A DNA stretch of 64,000 nt from Chloroflexota bacterium (lineage in GTDB: Bacteria; Chloroflexota; Anaerolineae; Anaerolineales; VGOW01), in assembly GCA_016197225.1 (NCBI GenBank), contig JACPWC010000056.1, positions 62,001-126,000 on the forward strand, read 5' to 3'. The notes under the pieces are model-generated. The model saw only the letters and a list, made by a program, of their open reading frames with translations, made no database searches and was not told the DNA's origin. Below are positions 53,173-61,841 of this stretch, in pieces; the first letter of the stretch is position 1; each line of letters opens with the position of its first letter. A program made the position numbers and the translations under genes.

Positions 53173-56100
53173 ATGAAAAACTTTACAAAGCTAGCCATGC
53201 GTCTGGCGGGCGCAACGGCCCTTCTGGTCGCCGTCCTGTCGCTTCAGTTTTCCGTCTATATGACTTCCAGGGCCAGCGGCGCCACTACCATCGTCGTCAA
53301 CAGCCCTCTCGACAAAATCAACACTGACGGCCTTTGCACCCTGCGCGAGGCCGTCATTGCCGCCAACAAGGACCTGGCCTCCAGCAGTCAACCCGGCGAA
53401 TGCCCGGCCGGGAGCGGAACAGACACCATCGTCCTCCCGACGGGAACCTACACCCTCACCCGCACCGACTCCGGTAGCGAAGATGCATCCTCAACCGGCG
53501 ACCTGGACATCAAAAGCAACCTGTCCATCACCACCACCGGCCCGGCCACCATCACCGCCGCCAGCGGCTTTACCGACCGCATCTTTCAAATTCACATTGG
53601 CAAGACCGTCACCATCTCGGGAGTCACGATCAGCAACGGCAACATCTCCGATGATGATGGCGGCGGCGGTATCCATAACAAAGGCGTCCTCATCCTTCAG
53701 AACAGCACCATCTCGGGCAATAAATCCGGGGGCAAAGGCGGCGGCATTTTCAACGCCGGAACTCTCACCCTGATCAACGACACCATCAGCGGCAACTCCG
53801 CCAAAACCGACGGCGGCGGTCTCTTCAATTACAGCGACACGGCGACTCTCACCAACGTTACCATTGCCAACAACACCGCTGACCTCGACGCCAACGGTTC
53901 CGGCAACGGCGGTGGCCTGGCCCGCTACGGCGGCACGGTTTACATCAAGAATGTGATCATCGCCGGCAACAACGACAACAGCGCCTCGACCAAACATCGC
54001 GACTGCTCCGGTTCAATCGCCTCTCAGGGAAACAACCTGATTCAATTCACGACTGGCTGTACCCTCACCGGAGTCAGCACCGGCAACCTGCTCGGCGTGA
54101 ACCCCAACCTCGGCCCCCTGCAAAACAACGGCGGCAACACCGCCACTCATGCTTTGCCCGCTGGTAGCCCGGCGATTGACGCCGGAACGAACACCGGTTG
54201 CCCGGCCACCGACCAGCGCGGCGTGACCCGGCCTCAGGGCGCAAAATGCGACATTGGCGCTTACGAATTTGAAAACCCCGCCCAGCCTGGCCCCACCTTC
54301 GTCGTCAACACCACCGACGACCCCGGCGACGGCCTGTGCGCCTTCAATCATTGCTCTCTGCGCGAAGCGATTGCCGCCGCCAACATCCGCACCAACGGCG
54401 CAACGCCCGATCAGATCACCTTCAACATCCCCGGCGCAGGCCCGCACACTATTCAGCCAACTTCGGCCCTGCCGACGATCACCGACCCGGTCGTCGTTGA
54501 CGGCACGACCGACGCAGTCGTGTTGGACGGCTTCAACGCTGGAACCGGCGCGAACGGCTTCATCCTCGCCACCAGCAACAGCACTATCCGCAACTTGACG
54601 ATCACCCGCTTCAACGGAAACGGCGTGCGCGTCAGCTCCGGCGTAGGCAACGCCCTGCGCGCCAACAGCATCTTCGACAATGGCGCTTCGGGCATTGACC
54701 TGGGTGGCGACGGCCCGACGGCCAACGATACCAATGACGCCGACTCGGGCGCGAACGGCCTGCAAAACTTTGCCACCCTCACTCGCGCCATTCCCAGCGG
54801 CGGCAACATTGGCATCGAAGGCCGCCTCAACAGCGCCGCCAACACTGCTTTCACGATTGAATTCTTCGCCAGCCCGGTTTGCGAGTCTTCCAACTTTGGC
54901 GAAGGCCAAACCTTCCTCGGCTCAACGACGACCACAACCGACGCGACGGGTGACGCCACCTTCAGCGCCTCCATTGCCTCGACGGTCGCCGTCGGCCAGT
55001 TTGTCACGGCCACTGCCACCGATCCTGGCGGCAACACCTCCGAGTTCTCGCAGTGTGTGGTCGCCGGCCTGGGCAACGATGTCTGGACGCGCGCTTCTCG
55101 CCTGACGCTCGGCGGCGACCCGCTCTCAGCGCCAGCCGATCACTTTGTTGACCTGCCCGGCCAGTCGCGCTGGTACAAGTTCTCGGTGCAACCGGGGAGC
55201 AAGGTGATCGTCACCCTCACCGGCCTGCCCGCCAACTACGACCTCACCCTCTACAAAGACATCGCCACCGCATACAAAACCATCGCCTCACCGCAAGACC
55301 TGGTGCGGCTCGGCGCCGAGTATGCGCCCGACACCTTCAGCCCAGATTCGTTTAGCCCCGACACGTTTAGCCCGGACACATTCAGTCCCGACACCTTCAG
55401 CCCCGACACGTTTAGCCCGGACACCTTCAGTCCCGACACGTTCAGCCCGGACACGTTTAGCCCAGACACCTTCAGCCCGGATACGTTTAGCCCCGACACG
55501 TTTAGTCCTGATACTTTCAGCCCGGATACGTTTAGCCCGGATACGTTTAGCCCGGACACCTTCAGCCCCGACCCAGCGGCCTTCTCCAGCGCCCAGAGCC
55601 GCAGTCTCATTGGCGTCTCGGCGTTTGACGGCACGAGCGGCGAGGGACTCAGCCTCAACACCTGGAACAACGCCGGCGATTTTTACGTGCGCGTGCGTGG
55701 CCGCAACGGCGCGTTCAGCCTGACCGCGCCCTTCCATCTGCAAGTAATCATGCTCACCGGCTCGTGCGGCGCCGTCAGCCCGACGCTCCCGGCCAACTCG
55801 CTGGCTGGCGTGGCTGGCAGCTACAAGACCATCATCCTCACCGACCTGGCCCGCACGGCTGGCACGGTGGACGAGAAAAACGCCCTGCAAGCGAAGTTGG
55901 CCGAGTTTGCCAACCCGACGCTTCATCCTGAAGTGGCTGGTGTTATCGTGGACGTGGGAGCCGATGCCCGCGTGGCCGCCGCCAACATTCAAGCCGACGC
56001 TCACCCTGAGTGCCCCTACGCTAAGAATCTGGTGGCGTCTTCCATCAAGAACATCATTGATAGCTACCGCGCCTTGAACACGCTGGAGTATGTGGTCATC

Positions 56101-59100
56101 GTCGGCCACGACAACACCATCCCGTTCTTCCGCTATCCCGATCAGGCGTTGCTGGCGAACGAGCAGAACTACGTGCCGCCGGTGAAGGATGCCACCTCCT
56201 CGCAGGCCAGCCTCAAGCTGGGTTACGTGCTCAGCCAGGATGGCTACGGCGCGCCGTTCGAACTTTCGACGAAGGTCAACACCTTCCCGCTGCCCGGCCT
56301 GGCGATTGGCCGCCTGGTGGAAACGGCGGCTGATGCCGCCACGATGCTCGACGCTTATCTCGCCACGAGCGGCGGCGTTGCGCCGCAACCGGCCTCGTCG
56401 CTCGTCACCGGCTACGACTTCCTCGAAGACGCCGCGAATGCGGTTCAGAGTGAACTGGCCGCCGGGCTGGGTTTGGGGGCGACCACCGACACGCTCATTG
56501 CCGACCGGGCGCTTTCCCCGACAGACCCGGCCTCGTGGACGGCATCTCAACTGAAGACGGCGCTTCTGACCAATCGCCACGATCTGATCTTCCTCGCCGG
56601 CCACTTCAGCGCCAGCAGCACCCTGGCCGCCGACTACAAGACGCGGCTGTTGACGACGGAGGTGGCGGCTTCCAGCACCGACTTCACCAACAGCATCATC
56701 TTCAGCGCCGGTTGTCACGCCGGCTACAACATCGTCAACGAGCACAACGTGGCCGGCGTTACCGCCGAGCCAGACTGGGCGCAGACGTTCGCCCGAAAAG
56801 GCGCAACCCTGATCGCCGGAACCGGCTATCAATACGGCGACACCGACTTCGTCGAATACAGCGAGCGGCTCTACCTGGAATTCAGCCAGGCGTTGCGAAC
56901 CGGAACCGGGCCGGTGGCGGTGGGCAAGGCGCTGGTGGCGGCCAAACAGGCGTACCTGGCGGGCACGCCGGAACTGCGCGGCATCCACGAGAAGGCCCTG
57001 CTCGAAGCCACCCTCTTCGGCCTGCCCATGTTGAGCGTGAACATGCCCGGCCAACGCCTGCCCTCGAGCAGTGACGCTTCCATCGTCGCCGCGCCCAACA
57101 CCTTCGCCGTCAACCCCGGCGCGACGCTTGGCTTGCAGTTTGCCGATGTCAACGTGACTTCGACGCTCACGCCGCACACGGTCACCCTCAAAGACCCGAC
57201 CAACGCCACGCAAACCTACGACGCCACTTATCTTTCTGGCGGCAACGGCGTGGTGTCAAACCCGGCCGAGCCGGTTCTGCCCGCCGAAGTTCGCAACGTC
57301 ACTGTGCCCGGCACGGTTCTGCGCGGCGTGGGCTTCCGGGGTGGCTCCTACTCCGACCTGGCGAACATCCTGCCGCTCACCGGCGCGGCATCCACCGAAC
57401 TGCGCGGCGTTCATGCCCCGGCCTTCTACGATGTGTTCTACCCGATCCAGCCCTGGCGCGCCAACTACTTCGCCGCCCTGACGAACGTCAACGGGGCCAC
57501 CCGCCTCATCGTCACCCCGGCCCAGTTCCAGTCCGACCCGGCCTCGCTGATCGGCAGAGGCACGTTGCGGCAGTTCGGCAACATGAACTTCCGGCTGTAC
57601 TACAGCAACAACACCCAGACTTTCTCCGGCAACGTCCCAGCGCTGTCTGAGCCGCCTTCGATCACCAACATCGTTGCCACCGTGTCCGGCGGGAACATGA
57701 TCTTTAGCGCCCAGGTCACGGGCGAGCCTGCCGCCGGCGTTCAGGAAGTCTGGGTCACTTACACCGCCCTCAGCGGCCCCTTTGCCGGAACCTGGCAATC
57801 GCTTGATTTGACTCGAAGCGCCACTGACTCGAAGACGTGGCAGGGCACGCTCGACCTCGTTGGCACTCCGCCCGGAGACGTGCGCTTCGTGGCGCAAGCC
57901 GCCAACGGCGTTGGCCTGGTGACGTTGATGACAAACCTGGGCCGTTACTACAGCATCAACCTGGCCCCCACCGAGCCAACTCTGCTCGTCCTCGAAACCC
58001 CGGCGGCCTCGTCCGGCCCGTACCGCACCTCGGCCACCTTCAGCGCCGTGCTCACCAACAACGGCGCGCCACTGGTTGGGCAGTTGGTCAAGTTCAATCT
58101 TGGCAGCCAGGGGCGGCGGGCCGTCACCGACGTAAATGGCCGGGCGACCGTCACCATATTCCTCAACGGCCTCCCCGGCGATGATGAGTTGCGCGCCTCC
58201 TTCCTCGGAACCGAACTCTACCAACCGTCCTTCGCCGGGCCGCTCACCTTCACCATCACTAAGCAGGCCACTTCGCTCACGCTTAACCCGGCCTCGGCGA
58301 CCAGCCACCTGGGCAACGGCCCGCTCATCACGGCAACGCTCACCGACGCCGCCGACAACCATCTGGCCGAAGAGACCGTGTTCTTTGTGATTACCGGCGA
58401 GTCAGGATCGTACAATACCGCCGTCATCACCGACTACGCCGGTCAGGCCGTCTTGAGCGACGTGCCACTGCCGTTTGGCAGTTACACCGTCAACGCCTAC
58501 TTCAGCGGCGCGATCACCCTCAGCACCGAAGAAACGCTCGTATTCGACGATGCGCGCTACACGCCCTCGACGGCCACCGGCTCGCTGGCTCTGATCAACA
58601 ACACCCCAGCGGCGGTGGATGATGCTTACGAGGTGGACGAGAATGACTCGCTGACAGTGGCCGCTCCGGGCGTGCTGGGCAACGACGGTGACGCCGACGA
58701 CGATCCCCTCACCGCGATTCTGGTGGACGCCCCGACTCACGGCACGGTGACGCTCAACACCGACGGCTCCTTCACTTACACCCCAGCCGACGACTTTCAC
58801 GGCACAGACGCCTTCACCTACGCCGCCAACGACGGCTTCACCAACAGCAACACGGCCATCGTCACCATCACCGTCAACGAAGTGGAAACCCTGATCTACG
58901 GCGTGCAGAACATGAGCGAGAGCGTGCAGTTCTTCACCGTTGACCGGATCACCCACGTTGTCATGCCGCTCGGCCCGGTGCAAGTTGGTTACGACATCGA
59001 AGGCCTTGACCTTCACCCGACCACCGGCGTTCTGTATGCCAGCTCTGAAAACGGCGGGCGGCTCTACACTGTAGACAAGCAAACCGGACTGCTGACGCTC

Positions 59101-59532
59101 GTCGGCCCGACCGGCTTCAACAACGTGCCGGGCCTCTCCTTCAAACCTGACGGGACGCTGTGGGGCTGGGCCAAGAATCAAGGGCTGATCACGATCAATC
59201 CTGCCACCGGCCAGGGCACATTGGTCTTTGCCTCAACGATGGCAACCAAGAACGTGGAAGGCATTGCCTGGAACAACGATGGCACACTGTTGTACATGGT
59301 TGCCAACCGCGACCTGCTTGTCTACAACCCGAGCGGGAACACCGTGACCAAGATCGCCAGCAACCTGCCCGGCAAGACCGAGGCTGTTGACATGCGGCCC
59401 GACGGCCTGCTGGCGCTCGGCGTGCACGGGTTCACGATCTACGCTTATGACGTGAATTTGAAGCAAGTGGTCACGAGCGAGAACATCACCATCCCCTACG
59501 ACGACGTGGAAGGTCTGGCCTGGCCTAATTAA
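53173..59532 (+). CDS. Second giant secreted beta-helix protein with (PDTF)16 repeat and C25-like cysteine peptidase domain
   Basis: The ATG at 53173 (MKNFTKLAMRLAG) follows GAGGAGAGAG; 2119 aa. Signal peptide to about residue 36 (SRASGA). CSLREAI-like segment CTLREAVIAANKD (about 55), short Pmp-type beta-helix, SPAIDAGTN closing element, second CSLREAIAAAN (about 395), and PPC-like SRWYKFSVQPGSKV (about 665). Residues 718-797 are 16 xPDTF units (unit 2 is SPDSF). The peptidase-like domain has LIFLAGHFSAS (His1144) and FSAGCHAGYN (Cys1181), the same 37-residue spacing as its paralogue. Ig-like domains, a cadherin/tandem-95-type repeat (VDDAYEVDENDSLTV, DDFHGTDAFTYAANDG) and a beta-propeller-like C-terminus (about 1910-2119) differ from the paralogue's LamG-like end. 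Confidence 0.85.
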   Translation: MKNFTKLAMRLAGATALLVAVLSLQFSVYMTSRASGATTIVVNSPLDKINTDGLCTLREAVIAANKDLASSSQPGECPAGSGTDTIVLPTGTYTLTRTDSGSEDASSTGDLDIKSNLSITTTGPATITAASGFTDRIFQIHIGKTVTISGVTISNGNISDDDGGGGIHNKGVLILQNSTISGNKSGGKGGGIFNAGTLTLINDTISGNSAKTDGGGLFNYSDTATLTNVTIANNTADLDANGSGNGGGLARYGGTVYIKNVIIAGNNDNSASTKHRDCSGSIASQGNNLIQFTTGCTLTGVSTGNLLGVNPNLGPLQNNGGNTATHALPAGSPAIDAGTNTGCPATDQRGVTRPQGAKCDIGAYEFENPAQPGPTFVVNTTDDPGDGLCAFNHCSLREAIAAANIRTNGATPDQITFNIPGAGPHTIQPTSALPTITDPVVVDGTTDAVVLDGFNAGTGANGFILATSNSTIRNLTITRFNGNGVRVSSGVGNALRANSIFDNGASGIDLGGDGPTANDTNDADSGANGLQNFATLTRAIPSGGNIGIEGRLNSAANTAFTIEFFASPVCESSNFGEGQTFLGSTTTTTDATGDATFSASIASTVAVGQFVTATATDPGGNTSEFSQCVVAGLGNDVWTRASRLTLGGDPLSAPADHFVDLPGQSRWYKFSVQPGSKVIVTLTGLPANYDLTLYKDIATAYKTIASPQDLVRLGAEYAPDTFSPDSFSPDTFSPDTFSPDTFSPDTFSPDTFSPDTFSPDTFSPDTFSPDTFSPDTFSPDTFSPDTFSPDTFSPDTFSPDPAAFSSAQSRSLIGVSAFDGTSGEGLSLNTWNNAGDFYVRVRGRNGAFSLTAPFHLQVIMLTGSCGAVSPTLPANSLAGVAGSYKTIILTDLARTAGTVDEKNALQAKLAEFANPTLHPEVAGVIVDVGADARVAAANIQADAHPECPYAKNLVASSIKNIIDSYRALNTLEYVVIVGHDNTIPFFRYPDQALLANEQNYVPPVKDATSSQASLKLGYVLSQDGYGAPFELSTKVNTFPLPGLAIGRLVETAADAATMLDAYLATSGGVAPQPASSLVTGYDFLEDAANAVQSELAAGLGLGATTDTLIADRALSPTDPASWTASQLKTALLTNRHDLIFLAGHFSASSTLAADYKTRLLTTEVAASSTDFTNSIIFSAGCHAGYNIVNEHNVAGVTAEPDWAQTFARKGATLIAGTGYQYGDTDFVEYSERLYLEFSQALRTGTGPVAVGKALVAAKQAYLAGTPELRGIHEKALLEATLFGLPMLSVNMPGQRLPSSSDASIVAAPNTFAVNPGATLGLQFADVNVTSTLTPHTVTLKDPTNATQTYDATYLSGGNGVVSNPAEPVLPAEVRNVTVPGTVLRGVGFRGGSYSDLANILPLTGAASTELRGVHAPAFYDVFYPIQPWRANYFAALTNVNGATRLIVTPAQFQSDPASLIGRGTLRQFGNMNFRLYYSNNTQTFSGNVPALSEPPSITNIVATVSGGNMIFSAQVTGEPAAGVQEVWVTYTALSGPFAGTWQSLDLTRSATDSKTWQGTLDLVGTPPGDVRFVAQAANGVGLVTLMTNLGRYYSINLAPTEPTLLVLETPAASSGPYRTSATFSAVLTNNGAPLVGQLVKFNLGSQGRRAVTDVNGRATVTIFLNGLPGDDELRASFLGTELYQPSFAGPLTFTITKQATSLTLNPASATSHLGNGPLITATLTDAADNHLAEETVFFVITGESGSYNTAVITDYAGQAVLSDVPLPFGSYTVNAYFSGAITLSTEETLVFDDARYTPSTATGSLALINNTPAAVDDAYEVDENDSLTVAAPGVLGNDGDADDDPLTAILVDAPTHGTVTLNTDGSFTYTPADDFHGTDAFTYAANDGFTNSNTAIVTITVNEVETLIYGVQNMSESVQFFTVDRITHVVMPLGPVQVGYDIEGLDLHPTTGVLYASSENGGRLYTVDKQTGLLTLVGPTGFNNVPGLSFKPDGTLWGWAKNQGLITINPATGQGTLVFASTMATKNVEGIAWNNDGTLLYMVANRDLLVYNPSGNTVTKIASNLPGKTEAVDMRPDGLLALGVHGFTIYAYDVNLKQVVTSENITIPYDDVEGLAWPN
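55324..55563 (+). repeat. 15-bp tandem repeat encoding 16 xPDTF units
   Basis: 240 bases = 16 x 15. First unit APDTF, second SPDSF, the remaining fourteen SPDTF; then SPDPAAF leaves the pattern. Codon use varies synonymously (ACC/ACG/ACA/ACT, GAC/GAT), as in the paralogue. Confidence 0.97.
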
Positions 59533-59537
59533 CGGGT

Positions 59538-59578
59538 AAGACCTGCCGGGTCTTCGCGCAAGCGACCCGGCAGGTCTT
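59538..59578. repeat. Palindromic GACCTGCCGGGTC hairpin
   Basis: AAGACCTGCCGGGTC (59538-59552) and GACCCGGCAGGTCTT (59564-59578) form a perfect 15-bp stem with an 11-base loop right after the giant-gene stop. No T run, so more likely a dispersed palindrome than a terminator. Confidence 0.75.
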
Positions 59579-59595
59579 GGCAGAGCTACGTCTCG

Positions 59596-59636
59596 AAACC
59601 CGTTTTCCTGGCTACGGAAAACGGGTTTTTATTTTA
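59596..59636 (+). terminator. Strong terminator of the second giant gene
   Basis: AAACCCGTTTTCC (59596-59608), a 7-base loop, GGAAAACGGGTTT (59616-59628), then a run TTATTTT: a classical Rho-independent terminator. Confidence 0.92.
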
Positions 59637-59640
59637 GACC

Positions 59641-59756
59641 TTATCGGAAATAAGCTCATAGCCCGCGTCCTCGCGGGCCCCTTCGGGCAACCGCGCCCCA
59701 CCGGGATGCTTCGCGAAGGACGCGGTTGGGGAGCGTCATAATGTTATTCCTGATAA
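59641..59756 (-). mobile_element. MITE-like palindromic element, right of second giant gene
   Basis: 116 bp. Terminal repeats TTATCGGAAATAA (59641-59653) and TTATTCCTGATAA (59744-59756); inner CCCGCGTCCTCGCGGG and AACCGCG...GGACGCGGTT. Its reverse complement aligns with 52931-53019 end to end, with an extra ~25 bases in the middle. It lies 8 bases from the carboxyltransferase stop. Confidence 0.7.
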
Positions 59757-59764
59757 GATTTTTT

Positions 59765-61315
59765 CTATAACGGAATGTTTCCGTGTTTCTTCTGCGGGTT
59801 GCTGTCGCGTTTGTGGGCCAGCAGTTCCAGGCCGTTGATCAGGCGCGGGCGGGTTTCACGCGGCTCGATCACGTCGTCAATGTAGCCGCGCGAGGCGGCC
59901 ACGTACGGGTTGGCAAACTTCTCGCGGTACATCTGCACCAGTTCGGCTTTTTTGGCAACGGGGTCTTCAGCCTCGGCCAGTTCTTTGCGGAAGATGATGC
60001 TCACCGCCCCGTCCGGCCCCATCACCGCAATCTCCGCCGTCGGCCAGGCCAGGTTGAGGTCGCCGCGAATGTGCTTGCTACTCATCACGTCGTAAGCGCC
60101 GCCGTAAGCCTTGCGGGTGATCACTGTGAGTTTGGGCACGGTGGCTTCGCAGTAAGCGTAAAGCAGTTTCGCGCCACTACGAATGATGCCGCCGTGTTCC
60201 TGCTTCACGCCCGGCAGGAAGCCCGGCACGTCTTCAAACGTAACCAGTGGAATGTTGAAGCAATCACAAAAGCGAATAAAACGCGCCCCTTTCTCCGAAG
60301 CGTTGATGTCGAGCACTCCGGCCAACACCGCCGGTTGATTGGCGATGACGCCCACACTGTGGCCGCCCAACCGGGCGAAGCCGACGACGATGTTCTGGGC
60401 GTAGTCGGCGTGAATCTCAAAAAACTCGCCGTTGTCCACAATCCGGGTGATCACATCCTTGATGTCATAGGGCTTGTTCGGGTTTTCGGGAACGATGGAA
60501 TCGAGCGCCGCATCTTCACGCAGAGAATCGTCAATGCTCTTCACAAACGGCGGGTCTTCCATGTTGTTCTGCGGGATGTAGCCCAACAGCTTGCGAATCA
60601 GAAACAGGCAGTCGGCCTCGTTCTCGGCCACGTAATGGCACACGCCCGACACCGAACTGTGAACGCTGGCCCCGCCTAAATCTTCAAACGACACTTCTTC
60701 GGCGGTCACGCTCTTCACCACGTCCGGCCCGGTGACGAACATGTACGACGAGCCTTTGACCATGAAGATGAAGTCGGTGAGGGCCGGCGAGTACACCGCC
60801 CCGCCGGCGCACGGCCCCATGATGGCGCTGATTTGCGGGATGACGCCCGAGGCCAGGGTGTTGCGGAGAAAGATATCGGCGTAGCCGCCGAGCGAGACCA
60901 CGCCTTCCTGGATTCGCGCCCCACCCGAGTCGTTCAACCCGATCACCGGGGCACCCGTCTTCACGGCCATGTCCATGATCTTGCATACCTTCTCGGCGTG
61001 AACTTCTCCCAGGCTCCCGCCGAAAACGGTGAAGTCCTGCGAGAAGACGTAAACCAGCCGCCCGTCAATCGTGCCCCAGCCTGTCACCACGCTGTCGCTG
61101 AGAAACTGCTTCTCGTCCAGCCCGAAGTCGTGCGTGCGGTGGGTGACAAAGGCATCCACTTCGCGGAACGAGCCGCGGTCGAGCAAGAGTTCGAGCCGCT
61201 CGCGAGCGGTGAGCCGCCCGCGCTTGTGCTGGGCTTCGATGCGATCCGCCCCGCCGCCGAGTTTCGCTTCCTCACGCAAACTTCGCAAATGTTCGATTTT
61301 TTGGTCAATTGCCAT
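59765..61315 (-). CDS. pccB: Carboxyltransferase subunit of propionyl-CoA (acyl-CoA) carboxylase
   Basis: 516 aa, the usual length of PccB/AccD5-type subunits. Crotonase-fold halves carry the oxyanion-hole segments [14 protein letters not shown] and [16 protein letters not shown] in the N-terminal half, and [20 protein letters not shown] and [11 protein letters not shown] in the C-terminal half. It transfers the carboxyl group from biotin to propionyl-CoA, forming methylmalonyl-CoA. The biotin carboxylase and carrier genes lie on the same strand at 39-41 kb, beyond the plus-strand island, and mutase and epimerase follow them. Confidence 0.94.
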   Translation of the reverse strand: MAIDQKIEHLRSLREEAKLGGGADRIEAQHKRGRLTARERLELLLDRGSFREVDAFVTHRTHDFGLDEKQFLSDSVVTGWGTIDGRLVYVFSQDFTVFGGSLGEVHAEKVCKIMDMAVKTGAPVIGLNDSGGARIQEGVVSLGGYADIFLRNTLASGVIPQISAIMGPCAGGAVYSPALTDFIFMVKGSSYMFVTGPDVVKSVTAEEVSFEDLGGASVHSSVSGVCHYVAENEADCLFLIRKLLGYIPQNNMEDPPFVKSIDDSLREDAALDSIVPENPNKPYDIKDVITRIVDNGEFFEIHADYAQNIVVGFARLGGHSVGVIANQPAVLAGVLDINASEKGARFIRFCDCFNIPLVTFEDVPGFLPGVKQEHGGIIRSGAKLLYAYCEATVPKLTVITRKAYGGAYDVMSSKHIRGDLNLAWPTAEIAVMGPDGAVSIIFRKELAEAEDPVAKKAELVQMYREKFANPYVAASRGYIDDVIEPRETRPRLINGLELLAHKRDSNPQKKHGNIPL

Positions 61316-61324
61316 CTCATCTCC

Positions 61325-61399
61325 ATTTTGGGTTTTGGATTTGCGATTTTAGATTGCTCAATCATCAATCCAAAATCCGAAATCGGAAATCTAAAATCG
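61325..61399. repeat. GATTTTGGATT-type heptamer repeat, inverted
   Basis: TTTTGGGTTTTGGATTTGCG and GATTTTAGATTG face CAATCCAAAATCCGAAATCG and AAATCTAAAATCG. The 3' end of the small membrane-protein gene (Arg-Phe-stop) lies in the right arm. Confidence 0.65.
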
Positions 61400-61774
61400 G
61401 TTGCGTCCCAACACGCCCCAAACCAGCGCCAGCACTAGCACCGTCAGACCAAGCGCAAAGCCGGTGGAAAGTTGCGCGTAATCGGAACGTGAGAACAGAA
61501 TCCTGTCGAGCCAGGCCTGCGCCTGGGAGCCGGTGACGGCGATGAGGGTCAGCCACCAGCCCCACCGGTTTAGCCGCTTCAACCCAACTGAGGCCGCCAC
61601 CAACGCCCCGCCCCACATCGCTGCCGAGAGGATGGCGTAAGGCAAGGGTAACGACACGTCAAGTTGGATCAACAAAGGCTGGCGGGCGAAGAGCACGGCG
61701 GCCCGCGTCCACTGCATCAACCCTAATATAAACACCAGAAGGGACAGCCAGGTTACACTGAGCGAGCGGCGCAT
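61391..61774 (-). CDS. Small integral membrane protein, unknown
   Basis: The ATG at 61774 (MRRSLSVTWLSLL) gives 127 aa with about four membrane helices (roughly 5-25, 42-62, 70-86 and 102-122). Conserved-looking features are few (FARQPLLIQLDVSLPLPYAI, LNRWGWWLTLIAVTG). No family recognised. It lies between pccB and the dehydrogenase gene on the same strand, with heptamer repeats on both sides. Confidence 0.65.
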   Translation of the reverse strand: MRRSLSVTWLSLLVFILGLMQWTRAAVLFARQPLLIQLDVSLPLPYAILSAAMWGGALVAASVGLKRLNRWGWWLTLIAVTGSQAQAWLDRILFSRSDYAQLSTGFALGLTVLVLALVWGVLGRNRF

Positions 61775-61779
61775 TGGAA

Positions 61780-61841
61780 AGACGAATGACAAATGACGAA
61801 TGACGAATGACGAAGGTCATTGTCCGTCGTCTTTCGTCGAA
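61780..61841. repeat. ATGACGA heptamer repeat
   Basis: AAGACGAATGACAAATGACG, then three further ATGACGA units (61781-61815), then the mirrored part CATTGTCCGTCGTCTTTCGTCG. It fills the whole gap between the dehydrogenase stop and the membrane-protein start. Confidence 0.75.

Noticed and set aside
55288-57213. 641-aa minus-strand open frame
   Set aside because: It is antisense to the second giant gene; the composition (Arg, Gly, Val, Ala-rich) is typical of a high-GC shadow and the repeat keeps the reverse frame open. The same holds for 44783-45562.
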